Part shown: positions 37,780 to 50,159 of the stretch, in pieces
Numbering within the stretch: position 1 is the first letter of the stretch
Layout of the letters: each line of letters opens with the position of its first letter
NCBI GenBank assembly: GCA_000727475.1
Contig: KL647291.1
Location: forward strand, 3,455,434-3,519,433
Length of the DNA stretch: 64,000 nt
Direction of reading: 5' to 3'
Origin: Sarcocystis neurona
Taxonomy: Eukaryota; Apicomplexa; Conoidasida; Eucoccidiorida; Sarcocystidae
Made by a program: the position numbers and the translations under genes
The notes under the pieces: generated by a model
Seen by the model: only the letters and a program-made list of their open reading frames with translations
What the model was told of the DNA's origin: nothing
The model's database searches: none

Positions 37780-38542
37780 TTAGTCTACTTTCGTAACATT
37801 GTGGCGTCCATGCTGCTGAACGCCCTCCTTGCGACTCAAACCAAATTTTCTTGGACCACCATAGCTACAAGGAACGACATAGTTATCCATATTTTCCTCG
37901 CCACTTTCATTGGTAGGTGGAGGGGGCATTTTTGCATACACTAGGCTGAAACCCGTTTCTGAGCCGGCGCGAATCTCGACTAATTTGGGATCTTGATGCG
38001 TTCTAACTCACGGTCTTTATTACAATACCCCTAGTGCATTCGCTAGTCTTCACCTGCCGTGGTTGTTTGTCTACTGCGGAAAGCGCGTAGATGCTGTTTC
38101 CGCTGAAAGAATCTTTTCAACCAGCATGCAAGGTGTGCTGTCAGTTGATGTTCTCGTTTGCAGTGTGGATCATTTGTCAAGATCATGTCGGTCTTCTGCA
38201 TCACTAGAGCTAATCCAGTTATCACTGCTACACGTTTGACTGTCCGTACCTCCACTTGCGCATTTGTACAGTCAAGGGTCTAACGAATGCAGTTTCCGAC
38301 TTTCGCGAGGACCTTCAGGGGCTTTTTCATCGTCATGGCTCAATCAGTGGCCGTGCGTAGCAGTGCTCACAATCCGTGTTCGACTCAGTAATATGGGTAC
38401 CTACATATGTGCACGTGCTTAATATCTGTACAATGGATTGTGCCTTCCTTGTTGATGAACACAACTCGTTGTACCTCTACTTCCACGTCAACAAAACAAC
38501 TGCGACCGGGTATTTTCAGCCATTCTGAGTGGCACCCCGGCG
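37780..38542 (-). CDS. Unrecognised small multi-exon gene (candidate)
   Basis: I do not recognise the product. The last exon reads 37940-37780 on the minus strand and ends in TAA. It encodes a well-behaved hydrophilic C-terminus (KMPPPPTNESGEENMDNY, then GGPRKFGLSRKEG). It joins in phase 1 to an upstream exon ending near 38055, just before a GTGAAG donor, with KTDMILTNDPHCKREHQL and WLKRFFQRKQHLRAF. A further upstream exon, 38542-38415, follows a good acceptor with a T tract and reads VDVEVEVQRVVFINKEGT. The join between those two exons and the start codon are not resolved. The composition argues for coding sequence, but no family motif is visible. Confidence 0.35.
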
Positions 38543-38599
38543 CTAAAAAAATCCGAACGAACCAAATCACTAGTATGTTCTCGGCTGCGCCATTAGCAC

Positions 38600-39827
38600 A
38601 CTGACGCAGCAGACGCGTGCCAACGCGCGGAGTTTCTGAGCGTGCTGTTATCCCCGTACACTACTACATACACGCGTAGTGGTGTAATTGCGATCCAAAG
38701 CATATACAGTACTACACGCACGTACAGCTTTTATGTGTAGAACAGGCCTAGTTATGTAAATGTTTACATCTACACACCCGCACATGCCCGGGAGCAGGCG
38801 AAGTCCTATTGCCTCTGGCAGCACACGTTCGTCTGAACACATTGATAGACGCACATACCCGCAAATGTACATACAGGGGTATACGGAGGCGATTGAAGCG
38901 AATGAGGTCCCGGTAGCAGATGCTCCCACATATGTATTGAATACACGTGTACACCACCACACACATACGGAACAGACGGACCCTTATAAATGTGCAAGTC
39001 GCTCAACCGCTTTAACAACCCGGAGTTCCTATGGGTTTCACGTGCTGGACGCAGGAGCACGGAGTTTTGCAGCCGAGAGCGCGACACGAGGCCGAGTGGT
39101 TGTATCTACAGATTCCTTCAAACTTATACGCACACATTCTTCCATAATTTCATTTCTCTTTCTCACTGTCCCCCTCTTCTCGCGGACTCCCTCCTGTTCT
39201 TTCTTACGTCGAGTTTTCCCAGATTTTCTCACTTATCTGTTCCTTCTTCTCCCCATTTATCGTTTCTGCTGCCGCCCCTCCTCCTCCTGCTCCTCCTGCT
39301 CCTGCTGCTCCTGCAGGATAGTTCAGTTCGACGCGACGGATTGTTCGACCCAGCATTACTCGCAATCACCCTTGTCAATCGATTTCGTCAGCCCGGGCAC
39401 CCCCTCAAACGCGCAGACGAGTGCAATTATACACGCGCATGTTGATCTAAACAAACGTATACACATACGCATATACGTATGGACGTATGTACATGACTAT
39501 GGAGATGCTTTTCTCTACCTTCCTAGGTTCGCGCACGGGTGGAGGAGAGGACGACAATTTACCTACACGCACGCTCGCGCAGTTACGCACTTATACATAT
39601 ACATACATATATAATATATAGGTATGTATTTTTATACGGAAGCATGCATGTACATATACATGTAAAGAGTCAGTATATATCTGCATATATATGCACATAC
39701 ACACACATGAACAGAGTCAGCCCTGTTCTACAGTACACATGTACTGACTGCAGCTTCTTCACTTCCGGATCTACCTTGAAACAAGCGAGGCGTCGTTGCG
39801 GCTGTCGTTCCGAAAGATTGTGGTCCT
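38600..39827. other. Intergenic region with CT-rich block and microsatellites
   Basis: No gene is resolved. A C/T-rich block covers about 39140-39320 and ends in a repeated TCCTGC stretch. A (TA)/(CA)-rich microsatellite region runs from about 39430 to 39715. The prefoldin stop codon lies immediately downstream. Confidence 0.5.
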
Positions 39828-42800
39828 TCACACAAGAATACCAGCACCACCTGCTACGCGCTGCTGCTGCTGCTGCTGCGTCTCGTCCCCCGTGCCTTTG
39901 TCGCCGTCCCCGCGGCTGCCGCTGCTGCCCGCCCATGCAGATTGCAGGTCCTGTCCGGTAGCTTGCAAATAACGTCGAGAGTAATCTGTTTGTTTCTGTG
40001 TCAAAAAGTTCAACTCTTTTTCAAGTTCTTCCAGAGCTGCCTCCACCTGTGTACACACAGAAAGAGCTAGCAGTCGCGCACCTGTCCACAGTCTATACGT
40101 ACGCCTACATACCATTTTGCACGATAAAAACATGCGAGCAGGTAGTCAATCGTACGAGACGTACACACGTGTACACATACTCGCGTGCCTTATATACGTG
40201 GTTGCCTACGAATACGTAAAAAAAAAAGTGTGCGCATGTGCATCTTTATGGGCGTATATACACGTGTCCATACGGATATATATATAAGCCACACGAGGAG
40301 CTTCAGACGCGCTGTAGCAGACATTGCATGTCTTCACACTAGTCAATACGGAGGTCCTGACTCGACACACGTGGAGGAGTTACTCTGTGTGAACAGCCAC
40401 GTACAACCGTTCTATATCTCTCCCCGTTGGGGAACCAGTTCCCCTCCGCCTTTTGCAAAACATGCAGGATGTATAAGTACCGGTTCGTTTCTTCTGAATA
40501 ACTCTTTATCCGAGCGGTCCAGTTCATCGTCTCCCCCGTTTCCGTCTCGTCTTTTCGAAGAAGCGAAACTCCCTAAAAGTGCTCCTGTATGCTCCGGCGC
40601 CGCTGCCCTACCCGGTACGCCTATCGGGCACACACTCCCCTCTTTTATTATTCTTTTTGTGGTTCACTTTCCTTCTCTTTCTACGCATTTCTGCTGCTAC
40701 ACAGACGTGTACACGTGTTGCTCTCTCCTCCTTCTCGTCCAGTCCCTGAAAGAGTGTCACCTTCTCCACACCACCGCGTAGGCAGACGTCTTCTCCTCTC
40801 TTTTTCCGCCCCACTTCCTCTCAGTAGATGTACGTACATGCGGTTATATATATATATAGGAATATATAGAAGCCAGACAGGTTGACAAGCTCGTACATAC
40901 CACCCCTCATATCCACATCGATGTATATGCACATGTTTGTACATCTCTACCCACGCGTATACATGCACACGTATGTGTTACACACACACGTATGTATGCA
41001 TACAAACAGATAAACAAATATACACACGCATACACACAGATGAAGAGTCTGTCTTCTAGAAGAGTGGACGACGGTGGAAATATCTTGCCTTTTGTTTATG
41101 CGCCTCCAAAACAGGCTGCACTTCTGCGACAGTACGCTGCACGAGGACGCCCCCAACCATGCGGAAGCAGGCGCGAGTGTTTTCGACTTTTCCGAAGGCC
41201 TCCAACACGACTCTGCGAGAAAATAAAAAAGTCACACACATCACATACACACTGCAGGCAATGCAAGAAGACTTCGCCGGTTCACTGCAGAGGGTGGAAC
41301 GCATGAACCAGAGTGACGAGGAACCCGACCTTCGCAGACATCTAGAAAAAGAAGCAGTCGGGACTGGCAGGACACACACACACACACGTACACACCCACA
41401 CGCATAAGGTAGTCTTTTGCGGACTCGTTTATTACGTACACATACAGATTTATATTCGCAGGAAAGTCTCCTTCACACAAAAAAATTCATACACGCATAT
41501 CCAGATTTATACACAGATGTGTCTCCTTCACACAAAGAAATACATACACACACACAGAGATCCATACGCTGGTAGGTACACAAGGAAGACGGCGGATCTA
41601 CATATGCAGATGGACACACACGTATGTGCGCACGTAGGCGTTTCTAGAAAGAGTGGTCCCTGCGACAGATACACAGGAATACACGGGAAGATACAGGCAA
41701 AATGCGTCAACCTACACACACACAGACATACTCCATACAAAATCTTAACGCTGAGGTATCCACACCAAGTACTCATGCGTCAGTCTGCAATGCGCACGCG
41801 CACCCCGAGCTCGTCGGCAGGCGACTCGCATCGCAGGAGGAGAGAAAAGAGCAGAGGAGAAGAACCACTCTGTTACACGAAGTCTACACTTGCAGGAAGC
41901 CTCGAGTTTTACGACAGCATACTTCACTGGGTTGCCCTTCTTCTTCGCGTCCTCAGCAGAGCGGCAGCCCTGCAGCGTCGGACGGCGGTGTATCTCCAGA
42001 CAGGGAGACGAGACGGAGGGTGACAGGCGTGCAAGCATGCGGAATGTAAAAGCTAGCTGCGCAAAGTGGCGAGAAATGATGAGAGAAACAGGTGGTTCGC
42101 AGCGGCAACACCGGACTACACTGACGGGTACACCTTCTGGACGTGTGCGGAGAAGTGGGAAGAAGTGGAGGGGAAATGAGGACTGCGACGTGCAGCAAAG
42201 ATCTTCTCAGGAGGACGTACACGTGTGCAGACAGAGAGAGACACAGGACGAGCAACTTCGACGCCGCAACACACAAAGAATTCCGAGAAAAAGTGTGGAC
42301 ACACAAGTTGCTGCAGGTAACGACGAGTGTTAGATTTGAAGAGAAAAAACAGAGATCCGCACAGAGAACTGGAGAAACAGCAGGAGGAAAACGGAACACC
42401 AGACACCCAACTGCCAGGCTTTTTGGGAGAGCTACGACAACGAGGGCGGAGCTGAAGGCAGCTGTCATGCGACAGATATAAATATACATCTATGTGCGTA
42501 GTCTGCTTTCTGCTTACAGAAATATACGCATAGTTTCAGAGCAAAGCAGGACACGTGCCTTTGTGCGTCATCTGTTCATCCTCCCGTAGACGGCGCGAGT
42601 GGGACCATGTGAGGAGACAGAAACGCCAGAAATTCGTCGAGGAGAGACGCAGTGTGTACGAAAAAGAGGTACACGTGTGGCCCAGACGTGCAGAGATACA
42701 CATGCATGGAAAATATAGGGGGCTTGTCCACAAGTACATGTATACGTATATGCGCGATCTTGCCTGTGCTCTGATAGGTCCTGCTGCAGTTCGAGTATTT

Positions 42801-43020
42801 TATTCGAAACAACGAGTTTTTCCCGGTCGATGCGATGCAATGCCGCCTGCAGCTCTGCTCCCGTCAGTTTCTCTGCATCTCCCTCCTCTTGCTGCCTTCT
42901 CTGCGTCTTCTCTGTGTCGCCCGCGACTCCGACTGCTGCGCTGCGCCGCTGTTCTTGCTGCTGCTGTGCGCTCGCCGCACGCGCCGAGGCAGCCGCGTCT
43001 GCTGAAAGGAGGCGTGACAT
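39828..43020 (-). CDS. PFDN2: Prefoldin subunit 2 (beta-type)
   Basis: Prefoldin is the hexameric jellyfish chaperone that passes nascent actin and tubulin to CCT. Minus-strand exons are 43020-42764, 41212-41089 and 40046-39828, together 200 codons including the stop. Exon 1 carries an Ala/Gln-rich N-terminal extension (run of four Gln), then the first coiled-coil helix (LVVSNKILELQQDLSEH). Exon 2 has the beta-hairpin signature FRMVGGVLVQRTVAEV, the strongest diagnostic of this subunit. Exon 3 has the second helix (ALEELEKELNFLTQKQ) and a Gln-rich tail. Read this way the protein runs without gaps against what I know of human PFDN2 across both junctions. Both introns then start with GC (AG|GCAAGA) instead of GT. 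The family's usual length is about 110-155 residues, so both ends are extended. Confidence 0.9.
41087..41088 (-). other. GC 5' splice site of prefoldin intron 2
   Basis: On the minus strand the exon ends ...CAAAAG and the intron begins GCAAGATATTT. The acceptor CACAG|GTGGAG at 40047/40046 is in phase 0. No nearby GT donor gives phase 0 before the in-frame stop, so the GC donor is the only good solution. Confidence 0.75.
42762..42763 (-). other. GC 5' splice site of prefoldin intron 1
   Basis: On the minus strand the exon ends ...GAGCACAG and the intron begins GCAAGATCG. Joining it to the acceptor CTCGCAG at 41213 gives LSEHRVVLEAFGKVE, which fits the family without a gap. A GTATAC donor 18 bases downstream has the same phase but would insert six residues into the coiled coil. 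Confidence 0.6.
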
Positions 43021-44914
43021 GGTGTGACGGGCCGCGCGGGTCTGGGGAAGAGGAGAGGAAGGCGCGGCGAGATGCAGAAGAAGAAGAAAAGGAGGCGAAA
43101 CGAAGTGGGGACGGGAGAGGTGGATCGTCGGGCGAATAAAAAGGTGCGTCCCCTTCCCCTATTCTCTTCGCAGCCTGAGCGTGCTCGGCTCAGGAAGAAG
43201 ACGCAGCCGAACAACTGCGCGGTGCAGCGGAAAAATTAGCGTGTGACGCCTGTCGAGCAACAACAGCAAACCTTCTCAAGAGAAAAACCGGCTGTCTAGG
43301 GGGAGCGTCCGCTGCCGCAGTGGCGAAGTGGTCACGCGGGAAACGGGAAGACGCCGAAGGAGACACGTGATGAAGCAAAGAGCCGAGGAGGGGTAAGCGA
43401 AAACGTGCTGTCGAAAATACAGGTACAGATCGAAAGAAGAAAAACCGGAGTAGACGACGAGCGTCAGCAGAAAAGGATTCACAAGAAATCATACACACAC
43501 ACACACAAACTACTGCAAGAAGAAAAAAAGAGAAGTCATATTGCGAAAAAAGTGGGGTAGGTCTGCGTCTAGATTTACAGGAGGAGGAACATGCGTATGA
43601 AGCAGGCAGAGACACACACTGCAGCACCCTCCCGAGGAGCAGCTTAATGAGAGATAAGCACGTGGCAGGTGGATCGACCGAGGAGGGAAGTGGGAGTCGC
43701 AGAGAGACCGAAAAGACAAAGACAACGGGTGAAAAAGGAGAACAAGCACGTCTGGCTCGACACAAAAGACGACGTGAAAAAAGGTGTTTAACGCCTGCCA
43801 CACAGAAAGACTTTCTCGGGCCACATGCAACACACACGCACACACGCACGTATACACGTATGCAAAGCCAAATATATATAAGATAGATAGAAAGAATATA
43901 TAGCACACGTGTGCAAACCTTCCGTAGTGATAAATAAACATATATATATACATGTGAACACGTGTGTGTCGATGGAGATAGTAGAGTATAAATTTACCTG
44001 TATGTGTGTGTGCGGTTACAGCCTGTGAATGTCAAAGACTTTATAGGAGCAGCAACATCTGAGCAGGAGTCACCGACGACGGGGAGGAGAGCCTCCCCCG
44101 AAGATTTCCTTCGGCCACGGTCTATATATGTCGAGGAGGACGTATACAGGTACAGGATCTGCAGGTGGAGATAGAGAAGTTTTACATCGGAGGGGGGGAC
44201 AGGCACATATGTGTCTATACAGATGTCTGTCCGGAGCACGAAGTCAGCAAGTGTCCACAGGGGTGTACGTATACACTTCTAGATATGTAAACATATATAT
44301 GTATGGATATGCTGAGGAAACTCTATATCGAGGCGAAGATATCTGTGTATGGGGACGACAGGGCAGAATAGGAGAGTGCGGTACGCGCACGGGGATCTAA
44401 CTACGCGTATGTCGGGCGACGTTTCTGCAGTCCTTCCCCGCATCTGCGTTCTCCGGTGAGTGTGGAACCGCACACATGGTAGGGCAAGAGGGAGAAAGCG
44501 CGTCGCAGGTCAGTTTCACGAGGTAGGTAGAACTGCCGACGATAACGAGTCGCACACGAGTTTGTAAAAGCTACCAGTCCCTTGAGTGCAGCGTGTGGCA
44601 GAGAAAACAGCGGTGCTTGGCTCTCCGGCGTGCCGCACAGAAAAGTGTTCAGGAACCGACGAAAAGAGCGTGACGCACAGCCGATTGGAGCGTCATATTT
44701 CTCGTGACGACGGGCGCTCATCACCTCCAACTCGTATTAGGGGGGGGAGAGGGAGAGGCGACCGGTAACAGAACGAGGCAGCTGGAGTTCAAGAGGAGCA
44801 AACTTATCTGTTTATTCAGCTAGATAGGCATCAACATTGGTGAATTCAATGTATGGGCAGGATACATGCATTTCGTCCGTGCCTTGTGTGTAGGTTAGAA
44901 AATCTGCTGGATAT
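43021..44914. other. Purine-rich region upstream of prefoldin, no gene resolved
   Basis: The plus strand is strongly A/G-rich from about 43030 to 43790 (repeated GAAGAAGAAAA-type stretches) and ends in CA-repeats and TA-repeats near 43830-43960. Long open frames on the minus strand here are low-complexity Ser/Cys/Leu translations of that composition bias. The prefoldin promoter should be just upstream of 43020. Confidence 0.45.
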
Positions 44915-45571
44915 CTATCTGCAAGGTGTCCGTCTAAAGATGTCACACGGAATAGGCGCATAGAATGTACGCGTACCTATCTGGCGTGGACAGTTCTCTA
45001 GTATTCCTGGATTCGCATAAATGCAATGTTTCTTCGTAGTAGTCGGCCCGACAAATTCGAAGAGCGGGTATATCTCTACGCTTCTGCTGCCTCTCCGTTG
45101 ACGCATTCGCCCGCCCCCCCGTTGTTGTTGTAGCTCGCCCAGTGTCGCAGACGAAATGAAATAAAGAAACCCCTTCAAATTACCAAGTCTCATTTCGCAT
45201 GCGTAGATCGAGGTACAGAAGAAGCACTCGCACGTCCTTTCTGTCCGTCGTGGTTGTAGGAGCGAAGCCGGTGGTGCACGAGGCCCCAGCACATGCGGCA
45301 GCAGGAGCAGCCAGAGCGACACCATACGCAGCGGCGAGAGCAGCAGAGGACCACTACTGCCAGCCACTTCAGCAGGAGGAGCAGCAGCAGCAGCAGCAAC
45401 CCCTACAGGGACAATGCGGCCACCAACAGCAGCAGCAGCTCTATACAACCAAAGGAGAGAAATACAATTGCCACGACGCTGGCCTACCGACGCAGTAAAG
45501 CCAGCTGACGCCGGCAGGCGTGGTGGCTCGAACACACCTGCGTGAAGAGCTACGTTACTAGAACTTCCCAT
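44915..45571. other. Low-complexity segment with CAG tract
   Basis: A CAG-rich tract lies at about 45373-45445 on the plus strand. Open frames exist on both strands across it: a plus frame with a poly-Gln run and a 218-codon minus frame. Neither shows a family motif. The minus frame at 45190-44990 contains a normal-looking stretch (LKGFLYFISSATLGELQQQ) that could be an exon. I cannot decide between a gene exon and a repeat. Confidence 0.3.
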
Positions 45572-45951
45572 ACAACACGTTGAGGTGCTTGGAATGGCAC
45601 ATCACTCTGCACTGTGGATTCTGGCAGCATTCCTGGACGCTGGTGAACTACAGACGCAAAACATTTTCCCCACAAGCAGCCGCTGCAGTGAACCAGAAAC
45701 CGCGTCCCGTCCGGTGTACCCCTGCGTGGAGGAGATTTATGTTACCCGTGTGCCCCACACAAGCCTACGTTGGCATCCACATCATAAATATGTGCATATA
45801 TGTACGCACACATACGTACGTGCGCAGTGCTGCTCGTAACCAAGTATCTGCAACAATGAACACTCGTTTCACATCGGTTTCTGAAGGATACATGTGCCGC
45901 TCAGTTGCATACATAAGGAAACCTAAGGAAGCACATGTACGTAAGATATCT

Positions 45952-46516
45952 CTGTATAGATAGCTGTCCACTGGAGCGCAGTCTTCTGCATGGGATAGTT
46001 TCTCAGTTGCCAGGCGTCTCCCATGGTGACAGGCGTACGAGACGAAAGCCCAATCGATAGAAAAAGCAGAACTGACCGGGCAACGAAAAGGGGGTACCCA
46101 CCTCCGCATTACCGTGTGCATGTGTAATGACGTGGAACGTGCATACTACCACTCGGGGGCCGAAAAGTGCGCCTTTATGAGGTACGGCGCACAGGAAGCA
46201 GTGGAAGAAGCCGATTATTGCTAGGTCTTGCCTATGGTGTGAGCAAATACATAGATGTACAGATACGTAAAGGGGTATTACGGGAGTAACTGTTTGAGAC
46301 GTGAATATTGACATGGGTGTACACCTTTTTACGCATGACTTGAAAGAAGCAGCACATCCGTAGTAGCTTTGCCAGGTTGTGTGTATCTGGAAACACAAGG
46401 ATGTATATATACATATATGATAAGGATGGCCATCCATGTGAGTGCCCGTACATGCCTGCAGTATAATCTCGTACGTGCGCAAGCTTTTCTCTAGATGTGG
46501 CAGCGCACTGTCCACT
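45952..46516 (-). CDS. Two tentative exons of an unrecognised gene
   Basis: One short stretch, about 46516-46457, follows a CAG acceptor and reads VDSALPHLEKSLRTYEIILQ. Another, about 46027-45952, reads GDAWQLRNYPMQKTALQW and continues a few residues. Both look like amphipathic helices of the kind seen in helical-repeat proteins, but they are too short to assign. No start, stop or joined frame is established, and they may belong to a gene spread over 45-47.5 kb. Confidence 0.2.
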
Positions 46517-47589
46517 CTGGCAACCGGCCTACGTGTTCCTGCCGCACTAAATTAGGTACCATTTTACAGAGATCAACGATGTCATAGTCGGGTACTTTGC
46601 GAAGACGCCTTTACGTATGATTCATGTGCAAGCAAGCACTCAATATAAGCACAGGGGAAGCCAAGAAGTCATACACATGGAGCTGTGTACTAGGCGAACA
46701 TGTGTGAGTATCTACGGCGAGGGATTCAATGAAGTATAAGAACTGAGTACGAAGGCACTCCCACGCTTGAGGAGTTGTGTGGGGGAAGTTTAGGCGTCCT
46801 GCTTAGACACTTACTAGCAGTGATATATTCAATGACCCTACGAGAGATTTCAAGTTGAAGGCCTGTGTAGGGATTTGTACATCAACGGATGAATTGTTGC
46901 AGCTGGAATGGACATACGAGGCCTTCCTTGAAGAATGCGGATGGCTGGATGTTAACCCCAGTGTGTGTCTATTTGTGTGTGTGGAAGGGGCGTCGTATCT
47001 GAATCCTGATCAAGTATCCGTAGCGTTGTCTATATGTAGTACTTGTAGCTGAACGACGCAGGTTTACATTGACGGCATGGCTGAGGAGGTGTATACTGAC
47101 GATTTATTGTATATGCGTAACGGATATATAAATATATATGTGTATCTATATATATACACTCATGACGAAACACATACAACGTATGCATCTGTGCAAGGAG
47201 CGCATATGAGTAGTGTCTTGAAAAGTATATCCGTGTGTAGCTGCACACCGCGTGAATAAGTGTGTATGCGAGGCGGTCATTGCGCGCCATGCTGTGTCCT
47301 CTATAGACTAGACCACAGCAGGAGCAGCAGCTGCAGCCACAGACGAGCACCAGACTAAGCCGCAGTAATAACAGACAACGAATGCCCGAAGTGGTGGTGC
47401 GGCACAAGAAGAAACGACGGCACCGCGGATGGCCGTAGGCATTCATTGATGTGGCCTCGTCATGCGTCTTCTGGAAAGGGCGTACGTGCTGTGCAGCGTT
47501 ATTTCACCTCCAGCTTTTGGACGGGAGTTGCCGCTACTGTACTGGCTTTGCAGTTGGCGTTGGTGCTCTTTGAGCCGGTGTGTGGGCGC

Positions 47590-47972
47590 CAGCCACACTC
47601 GCTCTCTGTCTGCTACTTGAGGAGATGCTTTCACTGTTCCTGGCGCTGTTGCTGCCCGTTTTGCCCGTCTCCTGGCGGCCTTCCTGCTGGTTCTCCCTGC
47701 TCCTGCTCCGGCTGTTGCGGGTGCCCCTTCCGATGTGTCTGCTGACCAGGACTACTGCTGCACTTACTCGTACTGGCTGCTGCTCGTCACGCTGCTGTGT
47801 TGCTGCTGCTGCTGGGGCGCTCTGCTGCGGCCCCCCCGCGCTGCGGAGTCGCTCCTGCTGCAGCTGCAGCAGGTGTGCAGGGGTGCTGCGCGTCGGACAC
47901 CCGCTGCTGTTTCTGCTGTTGCTGCTGCTGTGTTAACTGCTGGTGTGTGCGTGTGTGTGTGTGTGTGTGTCT
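47590..47972. repeat. CTG-rich tract (CAG on minus) ending in (GT)n
   Basis: Dense CTG/GCTGCTG triplets run from about 47620 to 47940 on the plus strand and are followed by a (GT)n run at about 47945-47970. Read on the minus strand the triplets are CAG, the orientation usual inside coccidian coding regions. The minus frames contain Gln, Ala or Ser runs. No conserved domain is seen. Confidence 0.6.
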
Positions 47973-48099
47973 CCTTGAAGAATGAGACAGCATCGTCCCT
48001 TCCCAGGTTGCCCCTTTCGTTCATCGGTCCCCCCTGCAACGCCAGCTGCAACTTCCTCCTTTCCGTAGAGAAGGAAAACTGGAGCTGGAGCCCAATACG

Positions 48100-49850
48100 A
48101 ACTTTCCTTTTTCTGCGCGTGGATTCCTCTCTCTGGTGATCGATCGCTCTTGCCGTTTTTCTTTGTGTACGTCGTTCTGCAGTGGTCGCTGCCGCTGGGA
48201 TGCAGCCGGCCAAAACCCCTCACACTCGATTTTAAGTTCAGTGAACTCCTGCGCGTTTTTCTCTTTTACTCGTCAAAGACTAGGATCCTTCCTGTCCGCT
48301 ACATATCGTCACACATACATGTTACCTGCGTGCACACTTCCATCTTTTCGGGCCGCCTTCGTTCTCGCTATGTGTGTACGTGGTAAGGAGTCTGTGTGTT
48401 TTCTCATTCCGACCTGAATCGCACATACGTAGCTATTTCTGCATTTTAAAACGTTTATTCGTCGCTGGCAAGTCAACTTTCTCTCTAGTGGAATTCCTCC
48501 CTGCCTTCTCTTGGCTCCGACTCTCCAGAGGATACCGCCATCCGTCCTCTCCCTCCTTGTCGAGCGCCCTCCTTCAATCCACGCAGGCAGAAACGGTATT
48601 TCCAGACTTTCCACTCCCCACTTCAAATGTATTTTTCATGCGATCTCCGCCCGTTGCCCGTCCTCACTCCACTGACACACTCGTCAAAAAGGGACGTCAC
48701 ATGCCACACCGCACATCTCTCAGGTGAGGATGTTTTTTCCTCCACATCATAACGAAGACGCCGGTCCTTCTTCGTCCGCACCTCCTCTTCCTCTTCCTTT
48801 CGTCTCTCTGTCCGTCGCTTCTCTGTGTCCGGTCGCCGCGTCTTTCACTCACTCTTCTTCTAGTCACGTCCTCTCGTCTAAAAATTTCCTCTCTCTACTT
48901 TTTCGACAGAAGACGGGGACGCAAGCCACTAGCTTTCGTCTCTGCGTTGCTTTGCCCCTATCCTCCACTGCCGTCCCCCTTTCCACGCACTATTCCTTCT
49001 GCTCCTCCGGCACCACAGCTCGCGCGCGACCCCTCTTCCTGCTCCTGCTGTGGCTCTGTGTGTGTGTACTGTCGCTTCTGCTGCTGCTGTTCCGGCGTGC
49101 TGCGGCTGGGACACCATCTGCTGCTGGTCGTCTCGCTGCTGCTGGGAAGCAAAGCACAGCTTTCTGCAAGTCCTCGGGTATACGCTTTGTGAGAAAAAAG
49201 TAACAACAAGAAGTCTTCAGTCGTAACCGGCATGTCTACTACCCATGACTCACGTACAGGCACGCACACCCCCTCTACATGTGTACTGTACGGAGGGAGA
49301 GTTTGTAAGAAGGGAAGATTCTCTTCGCGTGTACGCACGCGTGTAGCCCACACATCATACTACGTGGGATGACGTACCACCCATGCCACTCCCAAAGAAC
49401 CAGGTGTATCCTTCATACATTAGACGCATGCACAAGATTTATGTAGCTTATCTATAAGTCTGCAGTAGCCTATCTATACGTCGTCTGCACCTATCATCTT
49501 GTGGCCCCAAGTCTTTCTCTGTGTCACTCTCTGTCTCGCTCCCTGCGTCTCGGCGCGCAGATATCGATTTGCGGACAGAATTCTTTCGATGAAGCATCAG
49601 GGCCTGAATCCATGACGGCGCTGGGGAGCCATAAACTACCAGTGTATGTACACCTCGGTCAGATGTCTTGCTAGGACGGAAGCACTATGGGCCACGTCCC
49701 ACACAGACGCACGCACATATGTATATTATATACGGATGTATACCTACGTGATTCGCACATGACGCATGTGTATACCGTCCACAGGTGCAGCGACATCTCT
49801 CTCCGCATATACGTCTACATGTATCTGGGCATCTAGGCTCTCTAGATACA
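48100..49850. other. Pyrimidine-rich region, no gene resolved
   Basis: The plus strand is T/C-rich from about 48150 to 49110, with a short CTG tract at about 49078-49145. From there to 49850 I see ordinary sequence with microsatellite fragments. Composition resembles the long introns of the FabF gene. Confidence 0.4.
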
Positions 49851-50159
49851 ATTCGTTATCTCCTGTACGCATGCACGTATAGACGCCTCTGCTTCATATA
49901 GACGTCGACGCTCTTCATGTGGATACACATGCGGATACATAGTTATGTGTGTATACCATGCAAATGCAGAAGCATCCGCATACACATATATACGCCGCAG
50001 CTGCCAGGAAGGAGAACAGCAGCAGCAGGCGCAGGAAGAGTAAGCGGAAGGAGAGAGAAAAGCAGAGTTGCTCGCGCGGCAGGTTTTTTTGCTGCCGCGC
50101 ATGCAGATCGTCGCAGACGTTTTTTTGAGACTGCCCTTCTTTTTTTCTGTGAATGACGT

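Noticed and set aside
42116..42489. Minus-strand frames with signal-peptide-like hydrophobic sequence inside the prefoldin region.
   Set aside because: They fall in intron 1 of prefoldin, in a purine-rich plus-strand segment that gives Ser/Leu/Phe on the other strand.
48724..49203. 159-codon plus-strand frame with a hydrophobic Leu-rich stretch that looks like a membrane protein.
   Set aside because: The composition is explained by CT-rich and CTG-repeat DNA, with no conserved feature.
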